This document shows positions 30,661-40,886 of a stretch of DNA of 64,000 nt, piece after piece. Position 1 is the stretch's first letter, and each line of letters opens with the position of its first letter. Position numbers and translations under genes: made by a program. The DNA lies in NCBI GenBank assembly GCA_001687465.1, contig LVLI01000148.1, positions 1 through 64,000 on the forward strand, read 5' to 3'. Source of the stretch: Halocafeteria seosinensis (lineage: Eukaryota; Sar; Bigyra; Bicosoecida). The notes beneath the pieces are model-generated. The model saw nothing but the letters and a program-made list of their open reading frames with translations, ran no database searches and was not told the origin of the DNA.

Positions 30661-32193
30661 ATGCCGAAAAGATTGACATTGGAGGAGCAAAAGAGACGCA
30701 CGTGGTCTCTCTTTGGAGCCACGGGTTTCACGGGACGTCGTATAGCCAAGGATGTGGCCTTTCTTATGGCGAATAATCAAATTCCAGAGGATGTCGTGCT
30801 CTGCATCGCAGGGAGAGATGAAGAAAAACTCGAAAGCATGTGCTCGGTACCCTCAGAACATTGTATAGTCGTCGTCTTTGATACAGGGATGTCGAACTTT
30901 TTGTCGATGCAGATCTCAAAGAATGGTTGCTTTCCGAGCATGATGTCCCCAGTCGCCGTATCCGGATGCTTGTAGCGAATGTTAATGCTGAGGAATCTCT
31001 CAAGCACATGGCTCAGGCTAGTTTTCTTGTACTTGATGCTGTTGGTCCTTATCGTATGTACGGAGAACCCGTGGTGAAAGCCTGCGTCAACAACAGTATG
31101 TGCAAGCTAGTTAATGTTTTTGTGATGTAGCTACATAATCCTTCGTTTTTGCGGGCAGAGTGTCATTTCATGGACGTCAGCGGAGAACCAGAGTACATGG
31201 AACGAATAGAACAGTCCTATTACGCGAAAGCACAAGAGGAGGCATTAGTGATCGTATCTGCTTGTGCGTTCGACAGTGTGCCAGGAGACCTAGGCACCAC
31301 TAAAGCAATACAACTCTTTCGTGAAAAATTTCCAAAGGCAGACTTAGAAAAGTAAGGCTTATTGATTCACAGCCAGTTAATAGCTACTGTTTTTTTAGAG
31401 CGCCCTCTGAATGATGTCGCACAGAGTCAAAGAAACTATCACGGTGCATAGCGGTCCGGCTGGATTCCAAGGGCACTTCGCTACATTTGAGTCCGCTGTA
31501 TATGGCTTCGGGTCTCCTAATCAGCTGAGAGAGTTGCGCAAGAGACAATCGAGGGTACCAAAAAAGCAAATCACCGGAAAGTACGAAGAAGGCGGAACAA
31601 GCTTCTTGGGAGTCCAATGGAACCCCACAGTGCAGATGTGGACACTTCCGTTTCCCGGAAGTGACGCGTCAGTCGTAAAACGCACGCAACGCCACAATTA
31701 CGAGATTGATCCAAGTAACAATTTCAACTTCAGCGCCACTTTTGGCATTCCCACGTTTGGAGGGGTGATAAAATTCTTATCTTATGGTTTGGTGTTTCAG
31801 CTGCTGGCTACGTTCTCTTGGGGTAGAAGCTTGCTGCTGAAGTTCCCTAGACTGTTTACGAACGGACTGTTCTCGCACGAGGGTCCATCTGAGGAGCAAA
31901 TGCGTGGGACATCTTTCACCGTTCTGTTGCAATGCTTCGGCATAGAAAAAGAGAGCGAGCAGCAACCCAACCGAGAACGTCGCCTCAACTTCTACTTCAG
32001 GGGTCCTGAACCTGGCTACGTTGCAACACCGCAAATCATAACGAGCTGTGCCCGCGCCCTTCACGAACAACTCGATAAGATTACCGAAAGAGGAGTGTTG
32101 ACTCCCAGCATTGCGTTTCGTCACACTACTGCGATGCAATACATGCAAGAGCGGGGGATGGTTCATGACGTCACCACAGCCAATCTGCAATGA
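30661..32193 (+). CDS. SCCPDH: Saccharopine dehydrogenase-like oxidoreductase
   Basis: Four exons (30661-30839, 30887-31095, 31159-31351, 31425-32193) give 449 residues; human SCCPDH has 429. The N-terminal dinucleotide fold reads SLFGATGFTGRRIAKDV (GxTGxxG). Further matches are FLVLDAVGPYRMYGEPVVKA, CHFMDVSGEPEYM, and ACAFDSVPGDLGT. The second half carries ITVHSGPAGFQGHFATFESA, FPGSDASVVKRTQR, a hydrophobic segment near residues 310-330, and GPEPGYVATPQII. Family members sit on lipid droplets or membranes; their substrate is not settled, and the true lysine-pathway activity should not be assumed. The first donor (AT|GTGCTC) is chosen because it alone keeps the frame; it is the weakest junction. 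An in-frame TGA directly before 31411 shows that the last exon must begin by splicing. Confidence 0.93.
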
Positions 32194-33729
32194 AGCCAGA
32201 AGAAAAACTAGTGATGAGGACAGCTAACTAAACGCACCATCAATATACACATGTATTAAGGACGGTCAGAGTAACTATGACAAAAATAGTGGTACCATCA
32301 AAGTACAACGGTGCTGATGACCAGCACAGAGCGTTGCTTCAGAACCTAATAAATAGGATTCATCAGTCCGTCCATGTATGCAAGTTCGAAGAGCACCAGG
32401 CGACAACATACCTCGCAATGGCCGTTCGGCTATGCCATCCATGTCATTGTCCAACGCAGACTGCAAGTAAGACGATGTTGCAAACTATAATTCGCGAAGC
32501 AGCACAAGATACAAAGCCGGTCGCGACTCAACCGTTGCGGCAATCTAGGGCACCCAGGACAAAACGCAGTAGGTCATTAGTCCGAAGACATCCCACTCCC
32601 GGTCTATGGTGCCCGAAATGCCCTTTCAGTTTTTGTTTTCAACTATTTTCTCCAGATAGGACTTACATGCTCGGGATACCCTCCCGCGACGGACCAAGTG
32701 GGGACGCTCCTCCTAAGTTTCTGCATTAATAATGGTATACGTCACATATTAGTGGTCCAACACATTCATTCTATGAAAACCGGGCCATTTGCGACACGAT
32801 CGTTCTACCCACCGTACTTGGGTGATTGTCATTCTGGCACTAGGCCGTCCAAAAACCCAATGGGGATGGGAGAATGCCGGTCTGGATGCTCAGCAATGGA
32901 CTTACCTGCCCATATATCTATTTCCTCTTTACTAAGAGCTGCCATCAATGTGCCATATTTTCCCTCTGCAGAAAAAAATACCGGCAGCGGTATGTCTCTT
33001 GGTAAATTGCCCAGTTGCATACGGAGGAAGAAAAAAAAAATGCAGTAGGTGGTTAAGTCCAAGACGTCAGGGGTTTCTATGGGACTGTGTGAACGCCAAT
33101 AGGTCTGGAATGGAACAAGTATCCAGCATTAGCTGCCTGAAACGCAGTCCGTCTTCAAAAGCACGAGAATTCTGAGGCTTCAGCGAGTGTGTAACATTGA
33201 CTTCATGAAAAATGCGTCAGGTCAAGTTTCTGCAAAAGCATCCTCAGCCTTAGACTTCTCCTCCCTAATCGCGCCGCCCACCAAGAAAGGATGGATAAAA
33301 AAGGAACAAACGCCACTAACAGGAGAAGGTCATCACTGCCTTACATGTGCTGTAATGGGCATAGAACGGCCAATATACAGGGACAAACAGTGACACCAGA
33401 ACGGTGTCCTTTTGCTCCTCTGTATTCACCTCATTCCTCACTCATTTTTCTAGGGGATTCCTGGAGCATACCACAAGGAGCATGCACCATTCAATCCATG
33501 TGTATAACTGACTTTGTAGAAAAGCGTATCTAGTGTATTGAGGTCAATAAACTCCTATGGTATCCGGGCCCGGCGCTTCGCCCGGATGCTTGCCGTCTTA
33601 AGCTTACCTAGCTCATTATGGTAGTTGATGAGGGCAATGTTCCATCAGAATTCATCAACAGTATCTTAATCAAGTAGTGTTTATTGTAACTCGTCGGCTG
33701 TGCCAGCGGAAAATCTAAAAAAAAAAAAA
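32194..33729. other. Gene-poor 1.5-kb stretch
   Basis: No conserved gene. A + strand frame at 32277-32729 and another at 33187-33393 (it includes SAKASSALDFSSLIAPPTKK) are protein-like in places but unassigned. A GC-rich inverted repeat, atccgggc ... gcccggat with a 10-base loop, lies at about 33562-33587. The stretch ends in a run of A just before the pinin start codon. Confidence 0.35.
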
Positions 33730-34889
33730 ATGGAAAGTGTAGAGGTCCAGGAGCCTCCTGAAGATCGACAAGCTTCTCCAGGGGAGGTACAGCGCGATAC
33801 AGGCTCCCATAGGAGGAGAACAGAGGTTTCCCCTCATCAGGAAGCAGGGGAGAAGGAAGAGGGTGAGGACGACGAAGGGTCGGTAGTAGAAGGAGAGGGA
33901 GACAAAGAGGAGGCCGAGAAAGACGACGCAGAAGAGGAGGAAGATGATCTATTATTGACCAAACTTGAGGCTTTAAGATATAGACGTGTACAAGCTCAAC
34001 GAAGGGTTTCGAAGAGTCGGCGAGCGCTGGAGAAGAGCAATACATATTACAAAGGTGGAGACAACGAACAAGGTAGAGGTAAGTCAGGTCTGGTCTTGAG
34101 ACCTCAGCATGCTCCACTTGTTCTCTACTGCCAAAGCGCAGAATCTGAAACGAAGCCCGCAGGACTGGCTTCGGCAATTGTAGGACAGAAGCGAGAGCGT
34201 ACAGACGATACTGCGACGGGTGAATCCCGCGAAGAAAGACCTTCGGAGCAACTAAACGATCCTACCATCAAAAAGAGAAACAAGAAGATGTTTGGCGTGT
34301 TAATGGGTCATCTTGCATCGGCAAAATCCTCGCTGAATACAGCAAAAGAAAAACAGATCCAAAAAAAGCGTGAACAGAGATGGAAAGAAGTGGAGGAAAA
34401 AGAGCAGGAACATTCGGCGAAATTGAAAGAAGACTATGAAAAGCAACATCGGGAAGAACTGCAGCAAGCCGAGCACGAACGGGACCGACTGCTGTCCAAC
34501 GAAGTCGAGCTAGATGCAAAGCTGTTGACATCCAAATTGCAAAAGCACCATAATAGTGTATACTTTGGGGAATGGATTCGAACCCGTGCCCAACCCCAGT
34601 TATTTTGGGCACCGAACAGGTACGCTAGCTATAGTCATTCTTTTTTTGTTTGGGTCTACCTTGAACATGTCTGTGGGAATGCAGCACCGATAAGGACTTC
34701 TGGGAACGAAGCATACCAAGAGCGCACAAGGAAGCAAAACCCGATATCTCAAGAGTAGAGGAAAACTGCAAGACAATACAGGATCAAGCTCAAAAGAAAT
34801 CGCAGTACTTAAGGAGCCAGCTGAGTAGCTCCAAGAACGGAAATGGCCGCTCTGAGCGAGAGGAAGAAGCGGGTGCCATTAGCGACTAG
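33730..34889 (+). CDS. PNN: Pinin-like splicing factor (pinin/SDK/MemA domain)
   Basis: Three exons (33730-34078, 34142-34619, 34685-34889) give 343 residues. Residues 1-80 are strongly acidic; the middle and C-terminus form a long charged helix. The pinin domain is recognisable from KKRNKKMFGVLMGHLASAKS through an Arg/Glu/Lys helix to GEWIRTRAQPQLFWAPNRS. That corresponds to the conserved rrmfG.llGtL and FI.T...P.+...P.k motifs. Pinin acts in the nucleus with the exon-junction and PSAP complexes in splicing. The usual N-terminal pinin/SDK leader found in animals is not evident. The first intron is 63 bases and in frame. The start ATG directly follows a run of A; no in-frame alternative is better. 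Its last 11 coding bases overlap the end of the YbjQ-like gene on the other strand. Confidence 0.83.
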
Positions 34890-35561
34890 TAGCTGGAAGC
34901 GGATTATCTTCTACAACGACAGCATTTCCATAGACAACTACGGAGGCGTGCAGGCCAATAATTAACCGATTCATCGTGGTAGAGTGTCTGAATGTAACCC
35001 CTGTTATCGCATTCGCTCCTAATTCTACAGCTTCCCTAGCGAGTTTTTCCATGGCCGTTTCGGATGCCTCATTCTGTCGTCGTCCAAACACGTGATAAAC
35101 AACATCAGTTATATGTTAGAACCTAAATGTACTCATTACTTACAAGGAGCTTCGTGTACGAAAAAGTTTCTCCGCCTACCACTCCACTAAGCGCGGACCA
35201 GACGTCGCTGATGATATTTACTGTCCGAACATGCGATGTTACAACGAACCCTACCTCCCGAATAGTCTGTAGTCGCATCAATAGATACTGCGCCACAAAT
35301 CTGTCTACAGGAAACGCTCCTCACCTTTCTGTCGTTGAAATATGGATTGGTGGTGATATAGAAGGCGTCCTTGTACGTATCTTGCCATCCCTCTGTCGAA
35401 AGATTGCGATGAACAGAGAGGCGTCTCTTGTCAACACTGCTCGGTGTTATCCGCGCAAAAATTTCTGTTGGACATGTTACTCCAGGACGATGTGTAAAGT
35501 GAGCAATGCGAGACGAAGGCCTCTGCATAGCTGTCGATAAACATAACCGTCTTCCCGCCAT
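34879..35561 (-). CDS. YbjQ/DUF74 (UPF0145) family protein with presequence-like N-terminus
   Basis: Three exons (35561-35325, 35266-35144, 35073-34879) give 184 residues. The conserved domain begins near residue 65: FYITTNPYFNDRKTIREVGF then VVTSHVRTVNIISDVWSALS, GVVGGETFSYTKLL, AREAVELGANAITGVTF and VVVYGNAVVVE. These match the VvTt.ei.gy.i...lGvV, GGE...Yt.ll, A..lGANAVvgv and yGTAV motifs of the bacterial YbjQ family, small pentamer-forming proteins of unknown function. Residues 1-60 are Arg/Ser/Thr rich with few acids (MAGRRLCLSTAMQRPSSRIA), suggesting mitochondrial import. The stop (34881-34879) lies inside the last codons of pinin, so the two convergent reading frames overlap by 11 bases. 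Confidence 0.88.
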
Positions 35562-35957
35562 CTCCCTCAGAACTTCGCCAAGACGTGTACCTCTCTCGTT
35601 TCTAGCGTGTCCTCTGATGAACGGAAGAGAATTGGACTAAACTTGATGGTTGTGACGCACTCCTTTTGTGGAGATTCGAACTGTTGGCCAATAGGGATAG
35701 GTGGTACTGTAGCCTTGTCTGTCTTCACGGTGCATGGATGTAGTCGTGGTCCATTTGAATATTCAGCCGGTAGGCCATAAATTATACACTCTACTACTGC
35801 TAAAGTATCACTAATATTTGACGATCGAACGATCACAAGTACTGTACAACCATCTGAACACCAACAATACCATAACATTCTGCTCGAGTAAGCTGAGCAT
35901 CACATACGTCGGACAAGTCCTCGGAAAGGTTGTACTCTTAACGAAATAATTGTGCAG

Positions 35958-36205
35958 GATTGTTGCCGTATGTGACAGATAGCCCACCGGCCAGGAAGTT
36001 TACGGCATCCTCTTAACGCCCGTGTTAAGCAGACTGTTTCTGCAGCCTTGCTGACATGCCCGTCAGGTGGCATCGCTATACCGGCGACAACGATGTCTCT
36101 TAACGAGGAGCGGTATGCGCCCGTGTTAAGCAGCGAGGTGAGGGAACGCAACACTGGTTTTGCTCAGGTGGCATCGGGGGTAGGCGATAACGATGTATGA
36201 GACGG
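35958..36205 (-). mobile_element. Retroelement-like repeat copy, internally duplicated
   Basis: Shares long blocks with 49010-49165 and 61328-61372. Read on the + strand, tgtgacagatagcccaccgg starts the copy, cgcccgtgttaagcag occurs at about 36018 and 36120, and gagggaacgcaacactggtt at about 36142. The two sub-copies are about 100 bases apart and share aggtggcatcg and aacgatgt. On the minus strand an open frame at 36154-35900 includes LLNTGAYRSSLRDIVVAGIA and RKLPGRWAICH, possibly the end of an element protein. No target-site duplication is clear at this copy. Confidence 0.55.
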
Positions 36206-36315
36206 CCCTTTGCCTGCCACGGCGACCCCAGAACTAGTTGCTGCAGCGCAATTGGGGTTAAGCGTTGACCCAGACGGAGCAGTTGTAGCCATTGCCATGC
36301 CGCCTTCTACAGTCT

Positions 36316-36651
36316 CTAGGCCACTACTGCCGGTAGCACTTCGTTTTCTCTACGTCTCTCGGTGCGGATCTTGGCGATCTGGGAGTTGATGTCGTTTTGT
36401 TGTTCACGCGTGGGTCTATCCTCGCGGGTGATATGGGTCCGGAACATACCTGCAGGTGATCCGGCATGTTCCTGTCGGTTCTTCCTTCGGAGGAATCCTT
36501 CCACGACAGTCTCACAGAAGCGAAACTTGACATATGCATCAATTTTTGGACCCCGCGTTCCCAAATGCACGAAGTATTCCCAGGTCCAATGGGTGAGGCG
36601 TGACAAGGTGTATGCATCTGTGACCTCCTGCTCTGTTACAGGCAACGTCAT
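36316..36651 (-). CDS. Possible repeat-associated ORF
   Basis: A 111-residue frame from an ATG at 36651 contains HWTWEYFVHLGTRGPKIDAY, KFRFCETVVEGFLRRKNRQE and a charged helix (REQQNDINSQIAKIRTERRR). The reading frame is open further upstream with a Ser-rich stretch (SSAPFQSASAHNVVN), which merges into the minisatellite at 36680-36900. Downstream a +1 frame continues with Ser/Thr/Pro-rich sequence towards the retroelement copy. It could be a gag-like or accessory protein of a mobile element or a lineage-specific gene. I recognise no family. Confidence 0.33.
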   Translation of the reverse strand: MTLPVTEQEVTDAYTLSRLTHWTWEYFVHLGTRGPKIDAYVKFRFCETVVEGFLRRKNRQEHAGSPAGMFRTHITREDRPTREQQNDINSQIAKIRTERRRENEVLPAVVA

Positions 36652-36679
36652 GTTGACAACATTGTGGGCACTAGCAGAT

Positions 36680-36900
36680 TGAAAAGGCGCACTGGAACTG
36701 CCAGAAGGGCACTGAAAGATTGAGAAGGGGGTAGAGAAGATTGAGAGGGAGCACTAACCTGGAACTTCTGAAAGACTGGAAAGGCGCACTGGGACTTCTG
36801 GAAGACTAAAAGGGGACACTGGAACTTCTGGAAGACTGAGAACTTGCACTAGAAGATTGAGAAGGGACACTGGAACTTCTGGAAGACTGAGAACTTACAG
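36680..36900. repeat. Minisatellite encoding Ser-rich repeats
   Basis: About six imperfect copies of a unit containing ggaacttctggaagactgag, in variants of 30-50 bases, run across this stretch. Read on the minus strand the units encode serine-rich peptide repeats (SQSSRSSSVP, SQSSSASSQ). Copy boundaries were read by eye. Confidence 0.75.
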
Positions 36901-37336
36901 CTTCGAAGGAGATGCTGGAATAGACACTGTTTCTGCTATGATAAGATACACGCATGGATAGATATATACTCAATGTCGTTGATTCCAACGTTTCTGCAGC
37001 TGCGAATTTTCCAAGAAGGACTCTATTGAGATTTCCTCACAGAAGTTGAATGCAAGAGACCCAGCATGCCGTGCGAAAACACCAGAAGTGTGGTTCGCGG
37101 CCTACAATACCCCCAAAGCGCAAGAGCAAGGATTTATGTTCGGATAGTAAGTAACTGTTGTACGTGCTTTGATTATCACTACCGATAACTGTTTCTGTAT
37201 TCTCTGTTACCGTCCTAGAATTCCTAACTTTTTCCCCTCACTCAAACTTTCTATATATCGTCCCCTGTGTCCCAATTGTATGCCCTATATCTTGTCCGCT
37301 AATTCCTTACATCTCTTCTTGAGTTATCTTGCCCCA

Positions 37337-37672
37337 GGAGTGGGTCCCAAAACAAGTTTACACCCATACCCCAATGATAACAGCATCTACAGCCATCGCT
37401 TTTCAGTAGTTATCGTGTATATGGTATTCAAGCTGTATGGAAACTTATGTGGTAATATATGCTTTCCTTTATATGCTAGACCACCTCATCAGCTGGTCCA
37501 CACACACACAAATGTGACAGATAGCTGGTCCAACGGAGTCCAAAAACAGGTCTACACTTGTACCTCAATAATTACAGCATCTACAGCCATCGCTTTTTAG
37601 AATGTTATCGTTTATATGGTATTTAAGCTGTATGGAGACTTATATGGTAATATACGCTTTCCTTTATGGGGT
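37337..37672. repeat. Diverged direct duplication, about 195-base spacing
   Basis: Two copies, about 37337-37480 and 37533-37672, share blocks such as acagcatctacagccatcgc, tatatggtatt.aagctgtatgg and acgctttcctttat (tgctttccttta in the left copy). They differ at roughly one base in eight. A very short repeat-family fragment sits between them. Confidence 0.75.
37491..37532 (-). mobile_element. Minimal repeat-family copy with 10-bp flanking repeats
   Basis: The 22 bases 37501-37522 are a CA run followed by aatgtgacagat, the end shared with the copies at 35958 and 61328. They are flanked on both sides by agctggtcca (37491-37500 and 37523-37532). This has the form of a severely 5'-truncated insertion with a target-site duplication; read on the minus strand it ends in a TG-repeat tail. 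Confidence 0.5.
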
Positions 37673-38485
37673 GGTGACTAGTGGCTGTCTTGGAGTCGTT
37701 GGTCCCGTTAGAGGCTTTATAGGGCGAGTTTGAAGGTCGGATTTGTCGGGAGATTGCTAAAATGAGATGATGAAGCTTGCTATGTTGTTTTTTATGATGC
37801 GGAGCAACTTATTTATAGTATATGCTGGCATGCCGGAGTTGAGCCGGTTTACGGGCGATTATCTCCGCGGGAGAAAAGTCCAAAATCTTGTAGAAAAGAA
37901 ATCAAAAGCGAAAAATGCGCTTTCTTTTATTTTTCTTTACTAGTTCAACGGGGAATGCATATTTGTGGGTTAATGGTAATCTTGTTTATTGTAATTGTGG
38001 TTTAGTGCTATCATAAGTATCTTTGGGACAACTTGGGAGCCTTTTGTTCCGAGAACAGCTTGAACTATCACTGCCCAGACTCCCTGTCCCCAGACTCCTG
38101 TCCGGGTCGAGAACATCAGTGTTGGAAGACCCGCAAGAGCTGTTGGCGATATAAAAGGCGTAATGAGGAAGTGCGATTGAAACGGTAAGTTCATGTGCCC
38201 ACATCCGAGTATCGAGTATGGGAAGAAAACAGACAATCCGAATACATGTATCCTCGAAAAGACAAAAAGGGCTGTGGATTTGTTTGGGGGACTCACAGAC
38301 AAAATGAGAAACAGTATAGGAATATACGGTATATTATTTACTGTTCTGGGTCTACTAGGACTGAGTGATAGCTTCTTTTCTTCAACTTGTACGTCGCAGC
38401 GCACGATACCGTACCAGTATACTGGGTATTCTGTTCTACTCTTCTACTGTGCGTCCAACGTAGCTACCGTTCGGAGAGAGGAAAA
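37673..38485. other. Intergenic, nothing recognised
   Basis: AT-rich stretch with short chance frames on both strands. It should hold the promoter of the membrane-anchored protein gene that follows. Confidence 0.35.
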
Positions 38486-40886
38486 ATGGCTTCAACAGAA
38501 ACACTGAAAGCAAATTCTGGTAGCCACCTCGAAAAACCGTGGTGGAAAAAGGCTGACTTTCTGCTTCTCGATCCGGAGGCACACGAAAAAGAAAAAATGG
38601 CCACACAGTCAACCGTCGGTTCGGTAGTGTCGTTTGCGGTGGTCATATCTTTTTCCGTCTACTTAGGAGTTCTAATAAGCCAGAATGAGGACATGCCTCC
38701 CACAGTCAATACAACAATGGAACCTGCCGCATTACAGCAGCCGAAAAATCTGACCGTTGCATCCAGCAACAGCCTATATCTGCTAAACGGAAGCACGATG
38801 CCTGGAATGCAGTGTGGCCAGGAAGCGGTGGATTCTCTTCACGAAACCCAATCCACGATCCCCGTTTGCCCGAACACGCTAGTAGGGGCAGCCTTCACAG
38901 CACCGGAGACTAGCTCCAGGTTAGTGATCTCTGAGGAGGGGAGAGACGTTGGTTTCCCCGACTTGACTGAAGCCAACAAAGTCTTGGGTGCCCATGTTGC
39001 TCACAATGGGGACTTCATCCTTCTCCAGGAACGTGGTAAGGATGGGTTCCCAGATACCGCATCCTTGGAGCTTCTTGTTTTCAGAAGCGATTCCCAGGAG
39101 TGGAATAGCATAGATACGCCTGAGTCGTTGGATTTACACGAGAGTTTTGGGATCGGGGACATCCCTCTGGCACTGCCCCAAGTACAAACGATACCGGTAT
39201 CTGGGGAGAGTGGGTACCTAGTGTGTGCTACTAGAACTAGCTTGCCGGGATTTGGTCTGAAAAGAACAGATGGGATGTGGAAACTGTCAGAAATATTGCA
39301 AGTCAGCTCCATGACCCTGCTAGGTGGTGAGCTAATCGTGGGGGCGAGAAACAAAAGCGACGAGCATTTTCATATTGGAGCCATGGATACCTCGAGCAGC
39401 TTTGAAAGTCCCCATTTCGACATCGACATACTCTTCCCCGATCTACACTTTCAATTCGTGTACAACTTTACTACGTGGGGTAGAGACTTAGTTGTAGCTG
39501 GTACACTCCAAGAGCAACAACCATCGGACATGAAGGTGCTTGTCCTGAATATGAACAGTAGGAGGGTCTCAACAAGCCTTGACTTGTTCGATACCACTTC
39601 GAATCTTTGGAACGAGCCGCGTTCAATATTGCTTGCTACCAGTAAAACTAGCTTGTTTATCGCTGGAACTTTTAGTGGTGCGAAGAAGGAGGGTGATGAA
39701 GCCATTGAACCAGCCTTGAAGTATGCTATAATGTGGGATGGAGAAAACCTCAGTAGTCTGCACAACGATAGGCTACTCGTTCCACCTAGTTCCTTGTCGC
39801 TCTACGGTTCTACTGTCGTAGTTACTGGGGACCTCGAACGGCAAGGATCAAACTGTATTCAATGCGTCCTAAGATATGAAAACTCGATGCAGGGACTCAC
39901 AGTTATCGGAGCCCCTAGCAGTAGCACTACAAGCGGACATGACTTTACCCTTTCTCCACACATCTGCTTTGGTCTTCCAAAGGCTTACAATATAGGTTGC
40001 ATCGGAACGTTCACGGAATTCGAAGGTATTCGATCCAACGGAGTGGTCCAGTACAAGGATGGCGAATGGAAGAGTCTTGTACCTTTCTACGATGTATGGA
40101 CCTTAGATTTAAAGTCCGAACAAAATCAAATCTCCTACATTTTTGGTAAACCATCAAGTCGCTCTCAAACTCTGCAGCTACCCCCTTCAAATTATGCTTC
40201 AGCCTAGTATTTTGGGCGGAAGCAACAGTGCATTAAAGGCAAACGCTTTTACGTTAGCCCTGGAAGCGGTTCATGACCGGACAACCGATGACCGATTCGG
40301 TGTTATACGGTCCAGTCTTCCTAGGAGCATCAACACAGGAGAAGACGACGACTTCATCGTCAGTGGAAAGGGGAGAGGAACGTGCAGCCCATCAAAACGA
40401 ATGCTCTTCCTACGGCAAGAAAAGACTACGGAAGACCCCCTATGTTGCTTTGACAGCGGACCAGATGCAATCGAAGATATGAAGAGTCAATGTAAGCATA
40501 GTGTTCCAGCGAGGAGACTTGTAGCCGCTCATGACACCTGGCCAGTGCTTATGGTGAACACGGATGAAAGCGGAAACAGACGGTGGGTTGTCCTCGGGAA
40601 TACCCCATCGGATTTTTCACTCGTGTATTTCGAAGGCTTTCCACAAACCATCAATCGGGAAATTACATCTAACAAACAAAGTGTAGCTGCACTCTTTGGA
40701 CAAGCTGCCGGCTTGGTCGGATTACTAACTACCATTGGAGCCGTCCTGAAAAACACTGTTGACAGAAGCCTATTGAAGAGTGAAACAACTGCCGACCAGA
40801 AGACCCAAGAAGAACACGGTGACTCTGGTGCTGTCGCTGTGGCAATAAACCCGATTAGCAGATCCGAAAATAACAGAGGTTACTGA
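38486..40886 (+). CDS. Membrane-anchored beta-propeller-like protein
   Basis: Exons 38486-40145 and 40258-40886 give 762 residues. A short N-terminal cytosolic part is followed by a membrane segment at about residues 40-62 (VGSVVSFAVVISFSVYLGVL). The large region after it has several N-glycosylation sequons and recurrent units of the type LLGGELIVGARNKS, WGRDLVVAGTLQEQ and SLFIAGTFSGA, plus IGTFTEFEGIRSNG. Such L.vgG.F..... W repeats recall the kelch/Rax2-type propeller of fungal cortical markers, but this is a resemblance only. A second hydrophobic segment (VAALFGQAAGLVGLLTTIG) lies near the C-terminus. The intron (112 bases, GTAAAC..GTTAG) is inferred from the frame change and is the weakest part of the model; a frameshift is the alternative. 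Confidence 0.7.

Noticed and set aside
31411-31424. ATG at 31411 as an internal start for the SCCPDH-like gene
   Set aside because: The bases before 31425 belong to an intron; only the CAG acceptor ending at 31424 joins DLEK to VKETITVHSG in frame, as in homologues.
33562-33587. GC-rich hairpin atccgggc...gcccggat as a terminator or structured RNA
   Set aside because: Rho-independent terminators do not apply to a nuclear eukaryotic gene, there is no T run, and nothing else supports an RNA gene; listed only as a local inverted repeat.
34560-34600. ggattcgaaccc resembles the T-arm of a tRNA gene
   Set aside because: It lies inside the conserved pinin coding sequence, and no acceptor or anticodon stem can be formed around it.
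36000-36205. Repeated cgcccgtgttaagcag blocks as a CRISPR array
   Set aside because: There are only two copies with irregular spacing in an intron-rich nuclear context, and they recur at another locus together with flanking sequence, as expected of a mobile repeat.
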